A DNA stretch of 64,000 nt from Grammothele lineata (Eukaryota > Basidiomycota > Agaricomycetes > Polyporales > Polyporaceae), in assembly GCA_002150815.3 (NCBI GenBank), contig NDFF03000386.1:62001-126000 (forward strand), read 5' to 3'. Shown here piece after piece: positions 11,068 through 21,496 of this stretch. Both the position numbers and the translations under genes were made by a program. The notes under the pieces are model-generated. The model was not told where the DNA came from and did not search any database. It saw only the letters and a list, made by a program, of their open reading frames with translations. Position 1 is the first letter of the stretch, and each line of letters begins with the position of its first letter.

Positions 11068-12576
11068 TCACGCCAGCTGTTGATCAGGTATCGCGTGCGA
11101 ATATGTATTGACACAGTATATAGTAAACATAATGATAATGATGTCAACGGGATAGGAGGCCCGGCGCGCGCGGCCCCGCGTGCTCAGTCCGTGTGGTGCT
11201 CTCGGACGTCGCGCGCGAGTGCGGTGCGCGGGCTCCTCCAGCGTCCGTCTCGATGTTCTTCTGCGGAAAACGAGTGCGAGTGTCAGCGAGATTCCCATGC
11301 TCGAAGGAGCGACGCGACGCATCGCGCGAGCACTCGCGGGAGTCCCAGCAGAAGAAGGAGAGGAGTGACTCACGCTCGAGGCGGGTCCCGGTCCACCACA
11401 TGCGCGCTCATGGAGTTCTGTGTAAAGCGCAGAGTTCGCCTCCAAGTATGGCGCGAGGATTTGTGTGTGCTTGCGGAGGTATAGGTTGAAAGACTCGTCC
11501 GTGCGCCATCTTCCCTTCACCATGGCCTCCTTGAAAGGCATCCCATTGAGGATGTACCAAAGAAGGGAGCCGATGCGGGCGGAATGGCCCATTGGCAGTT
11601 GTATACCCACAGAAGCAGCTGCGCGGGAGACGCGCTTTCGAAATGCCATGTTCGTGAGTGGGCGGCGTTTTCCGTCGACAGAGTGGGTGAACAGAGGTTC
11701 AGTGGGGAGAGGGTTGTTGACACTGAAGTGCGTCTCAATGGCAGTGAAAGGATCACAGGCTCCGGGTTGTCGCGAGAAGAAGACATCTGCACCAGCAAAA
11801 CGAGTCGTCTTCGTCCAGGGTAGCGCAAAGACCATTATGTCACGTCCGGAGATCTTCTCGACATGGATGTGCCGGCGCTGTACATGGATGTTTGGTCGAA
11901 AATCATCGAGGCGATCAATGAGAAATTCCCCACAACGAGCAGTGCACCAGAAGATTATCAGGAGAGCAGCCCAGACAGCACAGTCCAGTGGGAGAGAGAA
12001 GTCGAAGGCCGGGCGCAGCGCCAAGAGGTGGTCGAGTAGGAGAGGGGCGCGCTTGCGTCGACCGGGTGGCGCGCGCACTTCAGCGGCACGGATGAAATTC
12101 CGCCGGTCATCCAGTGAAAGAGACCACTCAAGGTCGTGAATGATATGCCACGCATGAACCGCAGCAATCATGTTCTTGACAGCAGATGCAGAGTACGAAC
12201 CCACGAGACAGGATATAAAGGAACGCAAGACTTGTCGATGGGCAGGGCCTCGCAGCTTCTCCGCATAGCCTCGAGAGTCGCAAAACACGTGGAAAACGAG
12301 AAGGCCCGAGCCGTAAGTTTCTGCCGTTGAGTCCGCATACCCAAGACGCAGGGCATGCATGATCCGGGTAAGCTCGTCAAAGGAAAGGAGGCCCGCGTTA
12401 GTGTTTGATGCACAATCCACGGGCCGCCAAAGGTGGAGACGGTCGACAGCGAGGCAGTGCGGGCGGAGGACGGAAGGGACCGGCGTGAGTCCAGGATGAT
12501 AAGCGCGGGGGCGGCGTGCGGATGTAAGGGGCAAGAGCGGGCTTGCGAGGCGAAATCTAGAAGCCGTGTTCGTCAT
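11068..12576 (-). CDS. Tyrosine recombinase of the retroelement
   Basis: A reading frame of about 500 codons; the ATG at 12576 or 12591 overlaps the RT-RNase H stop at 12557 by 20-35 nt in another frame. It is a phage-integrase-fold protein expected to insert the circular cDNA. The N-terminal SAM-like part (LDELTRIM...STAETYGSGL) is followed by the catalytic domain, with the first Arg in WCTARCGEFL, the H-x-x-R pair in MGHSARIG and a terminal Tyr in FNLYLRKH. All four catalytic positions look intact. The frame stays open far upstream (to 15312), but that stretch is a shadow of the RT and gag frames. The last 100 or so codons after LHERACGG are arginine-rich, low in family character and may be untranslated or spliced. 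Confidence 0.8.
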   Translation of the reverse strand: MTNTASRFRLASPLLPLTSARRPRAYHPGLTPVPSVLRPHCLAVDRLHLWRPVDCASNTNAGLLSFDELTRIMHALRLGYADSTAETYGSGLLVFHVFCDSRGYAEKLRGPAHRQVLRSFISCLVGSYSASAVKNMIAAVHAWHIIHDLEWSLSLDDRRNFIRAAEVRAPPGRRKRAPLLLDHLLALRPAFDFSLPLDCAVWAALLIIFWCTARCGEFLIDRLDDFRPNIHVQRRHIHVEKISGRDIMVFALPWTKTTRFAGADVFFSRQPGACDPFTAIETHFSVNNPLPTEPLFTHSVDGKRRPLTNMAFRKRVSRAAASVGIQLPMGHSARIGSLLWYILNGMPFKEAMVKGRWRTDESFNLYLRKHTQILAPYLEANSALYTELHERACGGPGPASSVSHSSPSSAGTPASARAMRRVAPSSMGISLTLALVFRRRTSRRTLEEPAHRTRARRPRAPHGLSTRGRARRASYPVDIIIIMFTIYCVNTYSHAIPDQQLA

Positions 12577-14923
12577 ACCAGAAGAGGTCATCGGTTGCGA
12601 GAGACCCGCCGAGGCGTTCTGGTGCAGAGTTGAATTCGAGGACATCATGCGTGGGTAGCGGGCGGGGCTTGGGAAGGGGGCGCTCGCGGGGCGCAGCGGA
12701 TTCCGCGGGGGTGAAGGGGGCATCCCAGTCGACGAAGTAAGGTTTGATAGCACTCGGGAGTTCGACAGGTGGAAGGAGGAGGGCGGTGGGAGGATACACG
12801 CCGCGGGAGGGATCATCAGCTGGGTTCCGGGCACTCTGAACGTATCGTGTATGGACGGAGGCACCCAAGTCGTCCAAGAACGGGTGGAGCCGTTTGAAGA
12901 CGTCATTAACAGCGAGGTTCCGGCTGCGACCGTTTCGCCAACCCGCGATGACCCCTTCGTTGTCTCCGAAGACCCGGACATGGCGGGGGCAATTGGGCGT
13001 CGCGAAGAGGGTACGGACAAGTAACTCAAAGGCAACGGCCTCGAGCCACCCAATGTCTCCGATCGCGCGCCAACCTGGGAGGAGGCGCCAGGCGCGCCAG
13101 CGGCCCGCAATGACGATGGCAAGACCCACTCCGGAGGAAGCGTCGGAGTAAGCCTGCCCATCATGGAGGGGGATGGGCCGTGGGATGGGGCGCCGGACAT
13201 GGCCGGAGTGGAGACGGGCCTGCCACCAGTCAAGGTCAGCGGCAAGGCCACGTGGGCTGACAAGTAGGGGGAAAATGTGAGTGGCACCGAGCAGATGCAG
13301 GGCAAAAAACACGCACGCATGTCGAGGGACATACGGATTGTCGGATGCGACAGCCATGGCACGCTCCAGGTGGACGAGGTAAGGGCGGCCGGAAGGGACA
13401 ACAAGGGATGTATAGTTGAGTTTACCATAAAGGGACTGAATGTCACGCAGTGTGTGGGTCGGGCAGGAGCGAAAAATGCGAATCGCTTCAAGATACTTGT
13501 CGATTTTTTCTGGGGAGAGAGAGACGACCCAGGCTGCCAAGTCCCAGACACAGCCGGTGTATGTTGGTGAAGAGGACCACCATTGATCTTTGAGTAGTGC
13601 CCACAGGAGGCCAAGCCGCTCGGAAATGCGATCAATGTCGGCAAAGGAGTAAGTGAATTCTTCGCACGCGGGCGGTCATGGAGACGCGCCAGAGAGGTCC
13701 ACGATGGGGAAGGTGAAGTCTTCGACAAATTCCGCCACACGATCATCTGGGAGTGTTTCGCCTGCGTACCACAGACGGCCACCTGAAGTGCGGCGGCCGC
13801 CATGCTGCGTGATCCGTGCACGAACAAGCTGACGACGTTTATTGAATTCGACAAGGTGCTGACGACGGATGCGGAAGAAAAGATGATCGTCGACCCACTT
13901 GAGCAGGGGCCCGAGACCATGCGCACGCATGATGTCAGCTGCAGCATCAGCCACAGAACCGTAGACTCCAACACATGTGCGACCGCCAAACATAGCACAG
14001 AGGTCAACATCGAACTCGTCATCCCCAGTCCGAACGACAACACCTGGCCATTGAGATGGATGGAGGGGTACGGAGCGGAACGCTTCCGAAATGTCGCGCA
14101 CAGCTGCTTGCGAGCCTGGTGGTAGCATGCCACATATGAGAGAGACCGCGAAGAAAGTTCCCCAGGTGCACGGAAACTGCGATGCATCCATGGCAGAGTT
14201 GATGGAGGAGATGCCGGGCTGGATTGGGATGTAGGGGTATGAGAGATTTTGAATGAGACGTAGAGAGGTGGGCTTGTGGGGCTTAGGAATGAGAGAGAGT
14301 GGGGAGGTCTGAAAAGGGCCCAAAACATCCTCGACTTCAGATCGGGAGTAAGGTCCAAGATAGCGCCCGTGGTGTCGCTCGTTCGCGAGGATTTCGTGAA
14401 ATTGAGAGAGATTGTCGGATATAGTTGGGGAGTTGTCGGGGCAGAAAGTTCGAACGATAGGCGGGACCCCAATGATGAAACCGGAGCGGATGGATCGAGG
14501 GAGGAGTGGGTATCGCGAGAGCAGACCCGTCGCACGGAGCTCTGCATCCCACGCGTCCGCATTAAGAGGAGTGCGCGGATGCGCCTTCGCGTGCAAGATG
14601 GCAGTCCTGAGCGCAGTGTGATGTGTCCCCGCAACCGCTGCATTTGTGAGGTAAGGGGCAGCCGGGGCACCGCCGAGGGATGTTGTGACGGAGACAGATT
14701 GCCTCGTTGGTGGTGGTGACGACGATCCCTCGCCCATTCGTAGGGCGTTTGACGAAAGCGGGTTGGGTGGGATGATACTTGAGGTGGGACGCTCGACAGT
14801 CCTGGGTACGATGGCTGTGGCGACCGAGGCATACGGCGCACGCGGAGGTCGCGACTGCGGCGCCAGATGGAAAAAATGACGAGGAAGTCTCGGGCGGTGA
14901 GCCCCGAGCTGATCGGTCGCCAC
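12557..14923 (-). pseudogene. RT-RNase H frame interrupted by one TGA
   Basis: A single frame of 789 codons, open except for a TGA at 13678-13676. Upstream of it is the reverse transcriptase: conserved LIPKPHKPTSLRLIQNLSYP, the AVRDISEAFRSVPLHP block and the active-site variant WVDDHLFF. Downstream are the RT thumb and RNase H: AYSDASSGVGLA, WLEAVAFELLV, VFGDNEGVIAG and the closing ADDPSRG. Homologous motifs continue on both sides in the same frame, so this is one gene with a point stop. The true start is unclear because the frame overlaps the end of gag by about 360 nt; an internal ATG or a ribosomal frameshift is possible. TGA followed by C is not a known strong readthrough context, so loss of function is the simpler reading. 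Confidence 0.82.
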
Positions 14924-16413
14924 GCGTGCGAGATGAGCGTGGTATGTCTAGGCCGTATCGTGATCGCGCGGTCTGTGGAAGGAGCCGAACGCGCGTTGAA
15001 GGCAAAGAAGGCGACGAGGCCAGGGACGCGGGGCGGCGCAGAAGACGAGGAGCGCAGTGCGGAGCGCAGCGGTGATTGACGGACGTAAATCCCGCAAAGC
15101 ATTGCAAGGGGATCAGGCGCATAGGGTGGTAGCGCGTTGTTCCGACCGACCGCGAAGTGCGGGGGGACAAGGTAGCGCATTGTTCCGACGACCGCGAAGA
15201 GCGGGGGGACAAGGTGGGGCGCGCGTTGTTCCGACGACCGCGAAGTGCGGGGGGACAAGGTAGCGCGCGTATCGTTCCGACGGCCGCAGAGAGCGGGGGG
15301 ACAAGCGGGCACGCACGTCGTTCCGACGGCCGCAGAGTGCGGGGGGCCGAGGTGCGTGCCGAAAGAAGAGGAAAGATGGAGAAGATGAGGAGGAAGGAGA
15401 GGATTGGCGTTGGGAGGATGAAAAAAGGAGGGAATTTGTTAGTGCAAGCGGTAACGTGATAGGTAATGAAAACATACGGAAGAGGAATTCACGGAAGCGA
15501 GTATGCGAGAGATTTCAGCTTTCTGCGCGGTGAGGGACTCTTTTTCACGCTTAGCCTCCTCTCGATCGAGAGACTGGAGGATATCGTTGAGCGTTTTCTC
15601 GTTGATGATCGCAAAGTTCGGGACGGAAGCTCGTCTCTCTGTGACGCAGAGCGCGACGTCGCGGCGGGTACGCATGAGGTACTCCATCAGAGCGGCCCAA
15701 CCATTGGAGTGCGTCATGGGTAGGGTGCTGTCCTCGATATGGCCGAAGAGGGTGGCCCAACCCGTGATCCAAGCGTCTGGCCACTTGAGTTCCTCGACGA
15801 GACGTAGGAATGGGTATTTGGCCTCCGTGAATTGCGCACGCGTCAGAGCCGAATCAGGGATCTCGTTCGGGCTCTTCTTAGCTCCCACTGAGGCCGCTGC
15901 CCAAGTGAAACGCCCAGTTGCGTGGTCGAGGGAGGCCTCTAGGTGTGTTTCCTTGTCGACGAGGCCGGCGGACTTGTGGAGGCGCTCCCTGGCATCGCGG
16001 CGACCTTCATGACTGCAGTACCAGAGTGGAGCGTACTCGCCTTTAGCAAGCGCGTTGCGCGCCCACTCGGCAATCGGGAGCATGTCGCACGTAGCAGGGG
16101 CATTGTCGTCGATAGTGGGGAAAGCCACAGAGGTCTTCGCGGGAACGGAATCTTGCGCACCCTCTTGGCGACGGAGTTCCTCTTCCTGAAGGAGAGTTTG
16201 GTAACGGGCCCACGCGGCGACGTTCTTCTCATGGTCACGGTTCCACGCATACTTGAGGATTGCGAGGGCAGTAGGTTCGTCACAGTGCTCACTTGCCATG
16301 GTATCGTTCCGGGTTTGCTCGTGTTCGGCGGTGCTGAAATCGGGAGGGGCGTCGCTAGTAGGGTCGCGGGGAGGGTTTCCTAGTAGATCGGTGATATCGG
16401 TGGGGATGGACAT
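14562..16413 (-). CDS. Gag-like protein of the retroelement, spliced across a 505-nt intron
   Basis: Exon 1 is 16413-15478 (312 codons: a charged helical region with EWARNALAKGEYAPLWYC and WPDAWITGWATLFGHIEDS). Exon 2 is 14972-14562 (137 codons with stop) and carries cysteine/histidine knuckles: CAVCLGRHSHRTQDC and CSGCGDTSHCAQDC. These are the nucleic-acid-binding motifs expected at the Gag C-terminus. Joining 15478 to 14972 keeps phase 0 and leads straight into the knuckle frame, giving 448 residues. Without splicing, exon 1 meets a stop at 15439 and the knuckles have no Gag partner. The donor is a consensus GTATGT and the acceptor is TTCCACAG. The intron holds a minisatellite. Confidence 0.75.
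14973..15477 (-). other. AG-free intron in gag
   Basis: On the minus strand the donor GTATGT starts at 15477 and the first AG dinucleotide downstream of it is the predicted acceptor at 14974-14973. I checked every base: the plus strand has no CT anywhere from 14975 to 15477. A CACTAAC branch-site match lies at about 15444-15438, only 35-40 nt from the donor and about 465 nt from the acceptor. This is what an AG-exclusion zone behind a distant branch point looks like. Confidence 0.75.
15136..15360. repeat. 45-bp minisatellite, five units
   Basis: Five head-to-tail units begin near 15136, 15180, 15225, 15271 and 15316. The shared core reads, on the plus strand, TTCCGAC-(G/C)-(A/G)CCGC followed by AGTGCGGGGGG or AGAGCGGGGGG and ACAAG. 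The period of about 45 keeps all frames open, which explains the long overlapping shadow frames here. No unit contains CT on the plus strand, so no unit can offer a splice acceptor on the coding strand. Confidence 0.93.
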
Positions 16414-16510
16414 GATGGAGAGGGTGTATACTAGTGATTAAAAAGTAATTAAACGGAATCGGCGCGTGGAATGCTGCAGGATGCTGGGTATATGCGCCGA
16501 TAGGCTAGGG

Positions 16511-16562
16511 CGAAAGCGGAGGACGAACGAGAGAAGAGAGACGCTCGTTCCCTCCGCTTTCG
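16511..16562. repeat. Imperfect inverted repeat (hairpin)
   Basis: Arms 16511-16531 and 16543-16562 are nearly complementary (about 19 pairs with a one-base bulge; core CGAAAGCGGAGG / CCTCCGCTTTCG) around a purine-rich loop. It lies between the gag start (16413) and the F-box gene at 16686. It could belong to the retroelement's right end or to the promoter of the F-box gene. Confidence 0.85.
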
Positions 16563-16685
16563 GTCTTGCCATAGACGGTCTGCTATCCCTTCACTCGTCC
16601 CTCGTGAAGATCTAGCGCCCCTCACCTGTCTCTCCGGCTCACCATCATCCGCCCCTAGTTTTCGCCGCATCCTCCTCGCTGCACA

Positions 16686-17880
16686 ATGTCTCTATTGATT
16701 CCAACAGAAATTATCTGGTACATTATGGACATGCTGGCCGAAGACGTGAAGACCTCACCTTCGACAGCTTATCGCGGTCTCTGCACATGCGCGTTGCTCG
16801 GTCAGGGTTGGCTCGCCGGCGCACGTGCGAGGCTGTATGCATATGTCTGGCTCGACAAGCTCAAACATCATCTTCTCTTCTCCAGGACTGTATCCAGCAA
16901 TCCCGACCTTGGCGCGCTCGTTCTCGAACTTCGCTCTCACATCTCCCTCCGCCCGCGAAGTGACTGGCGCGACGGCTCACTCCACCTCGGGGGCCCCACA
17001 CAGATGCCCATGGCACCCAATGCAGTCAAAAGCCTCGTTAATTTAGAATCTCTCGTCTTCGTATCGGACAGCTGGACAGTACCCAACGTCCTCATGGCGT
17101 TCATGACGTCGTTCGTGACACAGTGCCATGTGACTCTACGTGCGTTCGCGCTTCGCAACTTCAAGTTCATGTCGTTCGGACATCTCCGGCAGCTGGTTCA
17201 GCCGCTAAGGAGACTGGAGTCTCTTCAAGTCTGGAGATGCATGTGGATGCCAGATCGAATGCACGTAGCACTGTATGGGGAGATCCAGCCCCTAGAACAC
17301 ATCAAGACTCTCGATGTACGTCGACTCTTCGTCAGGTCATAATTCGCTAATACATTGTCCTCTCTAGATACACGAGACGTTCGGTCTGGCAAACCGGATT
17401 ATGCGTCTTACTGGTCAGCTGGTCACACGCTTGATGCTTCATTGCCCCGGGATGGCGTCAGCCGGTCCGGACACGTGCGATGGTGCGCTCGCTCCTCTGT
17501 CCCAAATGTGGAATCTAATGTTTTCTCCAGCAATACGCAATTACGGCTCACTGGAGCGCATCGAGCTCACGTTCTCTGGCCTCGAGTCCGCCTGGGTCGC
17601 GAGCACGCTGGGGAACGTGCGCTCCGATCGTCTCGCGGAGGTCGTCATCACCCATCTAGCGCAGGATATGACAAGCTCTCTCGCAGCAGCGCAGCTCGCG
17701 CGCGTCGAGATTGATACAGCACTTTACGCGGCTCCTTTCGCAAACCTTAAGCTCGTGGAATACCGCGCCTACTGTGACGGTCCGCAGGACGAGAACGGCT
17801 GGCGGACAGCCGTCGCGCAATGCTTGGCTGGCTGCGAGGAGCGAGGTATCCTTCGGGTGTCCGTCCACGAATGTCAGTAG
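16686..17880 (+). CDS. F-box-type protein
   Basis: Exon 1 is 16686-17315, the intron is 17316-17367 (52 nt, GTACGT...CTAG) and exon 2 is 17368-17880, giving 380 residues with closed phase. The start MSLLIPTEIIWYIMDMLAED followed by CTCALLGQGWLAGARARLYAYVWL is the same short F-box layout as in the 0.4-6.8 kb array, but the rest has diverged, so it is a more distant relative on the opposite strand. It probably binds Skp1 through the N-terminus; the leucine-rich remainder would choose the substrate (inferred). It begins only 270 nt from the gag start of the retroelement, which is transcribed in the other direction. Confidence 0.82.
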
Positions 17881-18104
17881 CTTCTTCTCTTGTCGTTCGC
17901 ATCGCGAGACTAACAAATGATCAGATGAATGGCAGGAATGGGGGCGGTGACGGAATCAGGGACGAGGGGTTGGCCGGGCGAGCGGCGAGACGGCTGTATT
18001 TGGGAGAGAATGTCCAGCTCGGAGGGAATTCACGTGGAGATGAAAATTCCTCGTATTCCGTGATGCCTATTGACCCGAATGTTACTGAACGCGAGATCGG
18101 GAGA

Positions 18105-19193
18105 CTACAATACATCGTCGTCGGTGAAGTATCTACTCGTGACGGGAGTGCGCACCACAACGCTGCCATCGCGCTTGACAGCGACGTCCCGCTTTTCTTC
18201 CCGCGGATGCACCGACCACGACACATGCACTTCGAACTGCTCCAAGGACGAGAGGGCGCAAAATGCGTATCCTGCAAAGTCCATCGGGTCATACGAGTAG
18301 ACATATTCCTCAACGAGAGTGATGGGAGCTGGCGGCAAAAGACCCTCCCGCCACTTGTGACTGGTCTCCCACTCGTCGAAGGAGGGATCGTCCATGTTCT
18401 CCGAGATGGTCGCAGGGGGATCCGCAGGAACAGTCGACCCAGTCTGCTGGACGGCCGAGGACTCGGAGCGATGTACGAGGTGGAGAACGAGGCGGAGCGT
18501 GGCGATGGAGACTTTGCGAGTAGCCAGCGCATCCAGGATAACTTCCTAGATGACGAGAGAAACGCGGGTGGTGAGAATAGTACCAGACGGAGCAAACAGT
18601 CGGAGACGTACGACGTATGCACAGAGCGGTGGATGGTAGCAGCCGTACGGAACGAGCATTATACGAAATGTGAGGTCCGCAAGCTGACTGAGCCCCGGGA
18701 GCTGCAGGACGTGCACGATATCCTCCGGAGTTACCTCTAGAGGACAGAAAACGAGGGTAAGGGACGCAGGGAAAGCGTTGGTCAAAACTGGGGCGACGGC
18801 AGAAAGTAGCCCAGGCTCAAGCTCGATCGAAATGCTGAGTATGCGGCAGGTGAGGCCGAGAGAATACAGATCTACGAGCGTCATGCTGGCCTCCTCGAGT
18901 TGTAGCCGGGGCATCATAGAGCTACCGATGTGGAGCGAAGAGAGATGTCGCCAACGTGGGTGAGACGGAAGATCCATGAAACGAAGGAAACGTTCGGTGG
19001 TGTCCTCCCAGAGCAAGCGCACGCCCTTCCGCAGGATGTACTTTGGGCAGTGACGGTAGAGCTCCTTACAAGTACTCATCAAGTTTGCAATGGTCCCCGT
19101 AGAACGTGACATGGCGGCCACATGTAGCAGAATATCGTGGTTTAATCCCATTACTGGTCTTGCGAAGACTGGTATCGTGTGCTGAGCCTGCAA
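18105..19193 (-). CDS. F-box-like/LRR-like family protein 2, short form
   Basis: Exon 1 is 19193-18612 (194 codons), the intron is 18611-18546 (66 nt, GTACGT donor) and exon 2 is 18545-18105, giving 340 residues. An internal ATG at 19151 (MGLNHDILLHVAAM) is an alternative start. The N-terminal block (LNHDILLHVAAMS...CKELYRHCPKYILRKGV) and the VDLYSLGLTCRILSISIEL block are clear. They are separated by only about 70 residues, whereas full-length relatives have about 260. The central leucine-rich domain has been lost without breaking the frame; the joint lies near 18890, around MMPRLQLEEASMTLVDLY. Exon 2 keeps the family's C-terminal fold. It may still be expressed but would have a very different recognition surface. 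Confidence 0.75.
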
Positions 19194-19630
19194 TTGAATG
19201 ACGAGGAGTTGAGCGGCTATGCTCGCCGAAAGGCAGCCTCAGAACTCTGACCATGGCATATGCTCGAAACAGTCGGTGCAGATTGGACGGAGGGGACGCA
19301 GAGAACTGATAGCACCTACGTGCGGCAATGGGGACGCGACAGAGTCGGTCGCAGCCTCGCAGGAAAGGAGGTGGCGTTCCCTTTGGCGTGCTATTTGGCC
19401 ATGTAGTGAGTTAGAGCGTTGAGGGACCTGGTTGAAGCCACGCGCTGGCCAATTATCACGATGAAAACGTGCTCGGCTGAATTACGAGGGAGAAGTACAC
19501 GACTAGATCATCACTCGACTACAACGTCCACCGCGAGCTAGTCCTACATTTCGTACGCGTCTTGCCAAGATACGCAGGTAAGGTGATAAACGCAAAGAAA
19601 GATGGAGCAGAAACTAGCAGTCCCACATAC
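19194..19630. other. Intergenic, no gene seen
   Basis: About 440 nt between the short F-box-like gene and the SET-domain gene. I see no supported coding frame, repeat or RNA gene; it should include the promoter of the former and the 3' end of the latter. Confidence 0.5.
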
Positions 19631-20851
19631 CTATACAAGGTCTCCTACATCTCTTCCCTCTCTCGCCTTGCGCCTCGCGCCCCACCACGCCGTGCGCTCA
19701 GGCTCCGCGGCAACGGCATCCCACCCTCTGTCGCTTCCCGTATACACGCGGCTCAGATCCGCTGCGAGCCTCGCCCAGTGCTTCGCGCTCTCTGCGTCCT
19801 CCAGCGCGCAGCACACCTTGACGAGGCGTACCGCGCACCCCTCCCACACCGGGTCGAAGTAGACGCGTTCGGCTTCGAACGCGTCCATGTACCTCCGATC
19901 GGCGCGGCCTACGTGCAAGTCTGGCATGTTTGGGCTTCGCACCCAGCGTAAGAGTTCGGCGTCGCGCCTCGAGTGGTTTTGTTCGATGGAGCACAATTCT
20001 AGACGCCGCTTGTCGCTTTGTTTGAGATCCTGGGGAGACTGGGAGCAGGTGGGGCAGGTGCAGGTGAAATCATAGACGGAGGAAAGATGTTCTTGACGGT
20101 GTTTATAGGAAAGGCGAGGGGAGATATACGAGGTGAAAATCTCGGAACCGGAGGGAATATTGAAGAGCGCGCGGAGCTCGAACGAAAAGGATAAGACGTT
20201 GAAGTGGTAGTCGGCGTTGGGAGAGCAGCTGGAACGGGTATGAACGCAGTACCCTCCGTGGTTGAAGAGAAGACTCACCTGTGATTGCCGCGAGACAAGA
20301 TTTTGCAGACCGCCCCATATTTCTCGCCGATATCAGCCAAGGGGCCCAGGCTAAAGGCGTTCGTGTTGAAGATACCCACGGCGCGCGACAGAGTGGATGA
20401 GTCAACGTTTCTTAATGCGAAGAAACTGTCTTGTTCGTGACGTGACATCAAGGATACTGCCTTGTCCAACATGCTGTACCAACCCCCAGGAACGTGGACG
20501 CGAGCCGAGGGAATAACTATAGGCGTTACAATCAAGGGCCTCTCACGGAGTATAAGTTCTCCTCGACCGATGTCTCTCATGGCAAACATTCCTAAGCCTT
20601 TCAGTCCTGCGCTCGCGATGCGGAAGGCTTGGGATGACTCCGTCCGGGGATAGGTGAGATTGGACGACTCGGACTCGAGAAGCGGCAGCAGGAGGGCATC
20701 GAAGTCTTCTGGGTGTAATAAAACAATGACGGCATGATCAAAGTCAGAGGGTGGACTTTTGGGAAAAATCTCGGCGACGGTGAGTCGAGAAAGGCTTGGA
20801 AGGAGAGTTTCAGGATCGTCTCGCGAGGAATCAACCCTCAGTGTGCGAGCA
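19631..20851 (-). CDS. SET-domain protein (SMYD-like), 5' end incomplete
   Basis: Probable lysine methyltransferase-type SET protein. Visible exons are 20851-20279 and 20228-19631, separated by a 50-nt intron (20278-20229). Splicing recreates the SET signature NHSCSPNADYHFN. Upstream is the start of the SET fold (KGLGMFAMRDIGRGELILRERPLIV). Downstream are FTSYIS and the post-SET-like CTCPTCSQ, then a helical C-terminus. The first exon shown begins at a CCCCAG acceptor with no in-frame ATG, so at least one upstream exon is missing from this model or the gene is truncated. An ATG-led frame near 21119-20990 is a weak candidate. The substrate is unknown. Confidence 0.8.
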
Positions 20852-21496
20852 CTGGGGATAGGTATGTGGGAAGAGCTGTGAAGGCCTAGCCTATGTCATG
20901 ACCTGACAGAAACGGTCTGGTGGAAAGGCGGTGGACGTACTTCGTGCAAAGGATAGGCCCGACCAGCGCGTGTGTAACCTGTCTCTGTCTGCCGACCTCT
21001 CCGGGAGTCGAACATTCTTCCTGCAGCGAAAGACCGACTGGGGGAGCACTTGCGTTGGTGAACGAACCTTGGCGAAAGACAGCCACGAGCGAGAACGGAC
21101 AGCAGACATTATGCAGATAACAAAATGGGAGAGTGCGCAGACTCCTGGGTGGTCATTGCAGACGAGCTGAACGTTGAACGGTTCAATGAACGCCGCCAAC
21201 GTACGGTTTCGGGCGTGCATACGCGTCTACGGTGTAGAAGCGCCCGTCATCACAATACCAAATAGCGCATGTGGCTGAACAGCGACCAAGTCCGATTCGA
21301 GCCGTCTCTCCCCTCGCCGCCATAGGACCACCAGCTAATGTCTCAAGGAACAGAGTCAAGGTGGTATTTGGATTGACGAGCTTTTGTTGTTCTACTAAAT
21401 ACATGGTCATCAATTGCTTGCTGCTGGCATGCCAGTGGCCGCATCGGAGAAGAACTGCGCTACCCTGGCAGTCACGTCCCCCACCACTGGGAAGAG
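20852..21496. other. Intergenic; may hide a first exon
   Basis: About 645 nt with no firm gene. It may contain the 5' exon of the SET gene. The other frames here look like shadows with no family similarity. Confidence 0.4.

Larger units (their letters stand above)
11068..16413 (-). mobile_element. Tyrosine-recombinase (DIRS/Ngaro-like) retrotransposon
   Basis: Coding extent of a retroelement read right to left: gag (14562-16413), reverse transcriptase-RNase H (12557-14923) and tyrosine recombinase (from about 12576 or 12591 down to 11068). An RT next to a tyrosine recombinase instead of a DDE integrase or protease places it among YR retroelements. The lack of a visible methyltransferase domain favours a Ngaro-like over a classical DIRS arrangement, but this is an inference. 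I could not identify the split direct or inverted repeats that should bound the element, so the limits given are those of the coding regions. One in-frame TGA interrupts RT-RNase H, so this copy is probably not autonomous. Confidence 0.85.

Noticed and set aside
11068..15312. A single 1414-codon open frame on the minus strand
   Set aside because: Only the last third has protein character (tyrosine recombinase). The rest is the shadow of the RT and gag frames, kept open by the GC-rich minisatellite and strand bias.
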